This document shows, in pieces, positions 61,898-64,000 of a DNA stretch of 64,000 nucleotides (position 1 is the first letter of the stretch; every line of letters starts with the position of its first letter). The stretch is from an uncultured Acetatifactor sp. (GTDB taxonomy: Bacteria > Bacillota > Clostridia > Lachnospirales > Lachnospiraceae), in NCBI GenBank assembly GCA_947625255.1, contig CANQNT010000003.1:62001-126000 (forward strand), in the 5' to 3' direction. Position numbers and translations under genes: made by a program. The notes under the pieces are model-generated. The model was not told the DNA's origin and did no database searches. It saw only the letters and a program-made list of their open reading frames with translations.

Positions 61898-62377
61898 TCA
61901 CCCCAGCGACATGATCCACTTTTTCCATGTACCGCTGTTTTGTATGCCATGCACAACGATCCCTTCTTCCAACGCCCCCTCACTGTTCGCGCTGGCCTTT
62001 AAGTCAGACAGTGCATTTTCAAATCCGCTGCTGCCGGACGTCGCAAAGAGAATAATTCTTTTTCCCGAAAAATCGTAACTCTCCAAAAACGTATTGATGA
62101 TTGTCGGCGCGGTGTACCACCAAATGGGGAAACCGAGGAAAAGCACGTCACAATCTGCAACAGGGGCGTTTTTATCTGCCATTTTGGGACGAGAGGACTT
62201 GTCTTTCATTTCGATGGAACTGCGGGAGTTCTGATCCTGCCAGTTCAAGTCAGCCTGTGTGTAGGGAACTTCGGGACGGATTTCATAAAGTTCTGCACCC
62301 GCAATTTCCGCGATCTTCTTTGCCGCATCAGCGGTCACACCGCTGGCGCTGAAATAGGCTACTAATACTTTACTCAT
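61898..62377 (-). CDS. Flavodoxin
   Basis: 159-residue flavodoxin of the NrdI/YwqN type. FMN phosphate loop [15 protein letters not shown], the conserved [16 protein letters not shown] isoalloxazine loop, and [12 protein letters not shown]. The protein probably transfers electrons to reductases; in Firmicutes such genes are often stress-induced. AGGTAG precedes the ATG. Second flavodoxin in tandem within a redox operon. Confidence 0.93.
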   Translation of the reverse strand: MSKVLVAYFSASGVTADAAKKIAEIAGAELYEIRPEVPYTQADLNWQDQNSRSSIEMKDKSSRPKMADKNAPVADCDVLFLGFPIWWYTAPTIINTFLESYDFSGKRIILFATSGSSGFENALSDLKASANSEGALEEGIVVHGIQNSGTWKKWIMSLG

Positions 62378-62398
62378 TTTTCTACCTCCAGATATAAA

Positions 62399-62665
62399 TT
62401 AAGATACCTGCTGTTCGGCTTCATAGGCTGCCCGGACTGCACGGGCCAGCTGGTCTGCACAGGAAGTTGGTCTGCGTCCGCAGAGAACGCCTGATAACTT
62501 TTCCGCGATCTGTTCCACCGTCCAGCCCTCGATAAGCAGGGGAATGGCTTTCAGATTTCCGTTGCAGCCGCCCATGAAACTGACATTATGTACCACATCC
62601 CCGTCCAAATCCAGACTGATCAGCTGCGAGCAGGTATTTTCGGTCCTATAGTCATAATGGAACAT
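62399..62665 (-). CDS. TSCPD-domain protein (TIGR03905 family)
   Basis: 88 residues. Cys-rich motifs NTCSQLI, GGCNGNLKAI, and CGRRPTSCADQLA match the TSCPD domain found at the C terminus of adenosylcobalamin ribonucleotide reductases and as stand-alone proteins in clostridia. The ATG overlaps the stop of the peroxidase gene (TAATG), with GAGGAGG within that gene's end. A metal- or Fe-S-binding role is likely, but unproven. Confidence 0.9.
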   Translation of the reverse strand: MFHYDYRTENTCSQLISLDLDGDVVHNVSFMGGCNGNLKAIPLLIEGWTVEQIAEKLSGVLCGRRPTSCADQLARAVRAAYEAEQQVS

Positions 62666-63204
62666 TACAGCACCTCCTCAACCTTTGCCTTTACCTTGTC
62701 AAGCGATTCGGTCGGCTCAAAGCGTGCGGCGATTTCCCCACTGCGGTCAATCAGAAACTTCGTGAAGTTCCATTTGATTTTGCCGTTGTTTTTATAGTCG
62801 CTGTCCATCTTCTTCACGACCGGCTTGAGAATCAACCCCATCGGGCCGGAAAACCCGGCAAATGTGGTATTCTCCGTCAGATATTTGTAGAGCGGGATCG
62901 CATTTTCACCGTTTACATCGATCTTGGCGAACTGTGGAAAGGTGATGCCATACCGTCCGGTGCAGAAGCTATGGATCTCCTCGTCGCTGCCCGGAGCCTG
63001 CTCCCCGAACTGGTTGCAGGGGAAGTCGAGGATTTCCAGGCCATCCTTCTGATGAAGCTCGTACAAGTCTTGAAGCTCGTCATACTGCGGTGTAAATCCG
63101 CATCCGGTCGCCGTGTTCACAATGAGAAGAACTTTCCCTTTGTAATCAGCAAGCGGCACCTCGCTCCCGTCCTGTGTTTTGATCTTGAAATCGTAGATGT
63201 TCAT
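62665..63204 (-). CDS. Glutathione peroxidase-family thiol peroxidase
   Basis: 179 residues from the ATG at 63204, which has GGAGG at 7 nt. Catalytic Cys is in NTATGCGFTPQYDEL (Cys in place of selenocysteine), with CNQFGEQ (Gln) and KIKWNFTKFLIDRSG (Trp, Asn). In bacteria this family generally uses thioredoxin. First gene of the redox operon, downstream of a clear promoter. Confidence 0.94.
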   Translation of the reverse strand: MNIYDFKIKTQDGSEVPLADYKGKVLLIVNTATGCGFTPQYDELQDLYELHQKDGLEILDFPCNQFGEQAPGSDEEIHSFCTGRYGITFPQFAKIDVNGENAIPLYKYLTENTTFAGFSGPMGLILKPVVKKMDSDYKNNGKIKWNFTKFLIDRSGEIAARFEPTESLDKVKAKVEEVL

Positions 63205-63258
63205 ATCATTGCCTCCGTTCATTTTCGCATGATTTAATCTCGCGCTATTGATATGAGT

Positions 63259-63287
63259 ATTCTAAATTGGCGATGCAGGAATGTCAA
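63259..63287 (-). promoter_or_regulatory. Promoter of the peroxidase-flavodoxin operon
   Basis: On the minus strand TTGACA (63287-63282) and TAGAAT (63264-63259) are 17 bp apart, with about 47 nt of leader before the peroxidase start. No obvious operator palindrome was found. Confidence 0.82.
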
Positions 63288-63497
63288 GACGGTCTTTGGA
63301 AAATTCACAGAAAAGTCACAAACGGTTTCGTGTTGTCTGTTTCGAGAAATTGTTACCTAAAAGCGGCAGTAAGAATTGTCCGGTTCCGTCTCTCCAACTT
63401 AGGGTAAATTAATTTTATTGCCCAACTGTCCTTTCGTGGTTACAGATTTTGCCTATCCATAAGGTAAATACTATCTGTGAACACTTAGACGTAAACG

Positions 63498-63549
63498 AAA
63501 AAAGGTTAGGAAACAGCGACTTAACATTTCTGTTTTCCTAACCTTTTTT
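63498..63549. terminator. Bidirectional terminator
   Basis: AAAAAAGGTTAGGAAA and TTTTCCTAACCTTTTTT pair over about 16 bp, extended by CAG/CTG, with a T tract on both strands. It separates the redox operon from the tRNA fragment on its right. Confidence 0.9.
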
Positions 63550-63655
63550 GCACCCGAAACCGTCAGCTGACAGTTGATAAGTTCGATTAGTTCCTTATCA
63601 CTATCAAGCCAAACGTTTACGGGCTTTGCAACTGCCGCTCCTGCGGCGGAATTCA

Positions 63656-63714
<59 letters not shown>

Positions 63715-63717
63715 TGA

Positions 63718-63733
63718 TACGGTTACAACCGTA
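63718..63733. repeat. Perfect palindrome at the tRNA fragment junction
   Basis: TACGGTTACAACCGTA: two 7-bp arms around AC, located 4 bp from the point where tRNA homology ends. Such sites often flank integrase core sites. Confidence 0.6.
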
Positions 63734-63950
63734 AAATCAGGGATAAAATATGTGCCCCAAACGGCACGAGGAGATTTTTATCTGTTCAAGTCGTTTTCAA
63801 CCTTCATTTTCGACGGAGATCAGTGTACCACGAATATAGCTTTCCGTCAAGAGAAAACTTATGTTTTTTTACGGTTTTTTTCGTCCCTGATCCAGATAAA
63901 ATGCATATGATATGAATTACAGACCGAAACGGCCAGGAATGATAGAGCAA

Positions 63951-63973
63951 GGCGGGGATCTCCCCGCCTATCA
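63951..63973 (-). terminator. Hairpin and possible 3' end of a gene beyond the right edge
   Basis: GGCGGGG and CCCCGCC (63951-63968) form a 7-bp stem. On the minus strand it follows a frame ending EKPKERVPV and TGA (stop at 63971-63973) that begins beyond the window. This may be the end of a coding sequence with its terminator; the nine visible codons are too few to name it. Confidence 0.35.
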
Positions 63974-64000
63974 GACCGGGACGCGTTCCTTCGGTTTTTC

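Overview
The window looks like chromosomal DNA of a spore-forming, meso-diaminopimelate type clostridium, most likely a gut Lachnospiraceae member. The evidence is a moderately GC-rich sequence, a dcw cluster containing two class B penicillin-binding proteins, a SCIFF (six-cysteine) peptide system next to secDF, a VTC/DUF4956/Cthe_2159 cluster, a PASTA kinase operon, and MurE with the DNPR motif. No species can be fixed from sequence alone.

Region 1 (1-11.2 kb, minus strand) is the cell-wall and division cluster mraZ-rsmH-ftsL-PBP-SpoVD-like PBP-mraY-murD-ftsW-murA. It is read from a clear promoter, followed at the expected transcription start by four 10-bp-spaced MraZ boxes. murA runs off the left edge. 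Region 2 (11.3-28.2 kb, minus) holds ychF-lgt, a spore-cortex-like SpoIID/peptidoglycan-binding/LysM protein, and a long housekeeping operon murE-priA-def-fmt-yugP-rsmB-rlmN-stp-prkC-rsgA. Region 3 (28.4-40.6 kb, minus) holds a cyclophilin lipoprotein, recJ, a surface beta-helix/DUF4956/polyphosphate polymerase cluster, secDF, the SCIFF maturase and its 48-residue precursor, TIGR04086 and a Na/Pi cotransporter. Region 4 (40.7-50.1 kb) holds a NYN/PIN-like protein on plus, an amidase, a MarR-controlled heterodimeric ABC exporter and a 23S rRNA methyltransferase.

Region 5 (50.1-64 kb) is accessory. It has a decayed tyrosine integrase followed by inverted repeats, a broken HAD gene, a radical SAM/HAD pair, a frameshifted fragment beside tRNA-Pro(AGG), an AraC-phosphotransferase fusion, a nitrilase, PepD, a MarR operon (cytidylate-kinase-like protein, Tag, shortened DinB, broken YjbR), and a redox operon (glutathione peroxidase, TSCPD, two flavodoxins, a MarR stub). 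It ends near a 5'-truncated tRNA-Asn that looks like an attachment-site scar. No CRISPR array or rRNA was seen.

Two patterns cut across genes. First, the fmt, scfB and marR genes carry short in-frame tandem duplications (39, 60 and 30 bp) in linkers or at the C terminus, and the nitrilase carries a low-complexity insert. Second, at least six genes between 50.2 and 61.5 kb look like normal genes with their middles removed. The best candidates for less-described biology are the VTC/DUF4956/beta-helix cluster, the NYN-linker protein, the SCIFF locus with its intercistronic hairpin, and the deletion-scarred region.
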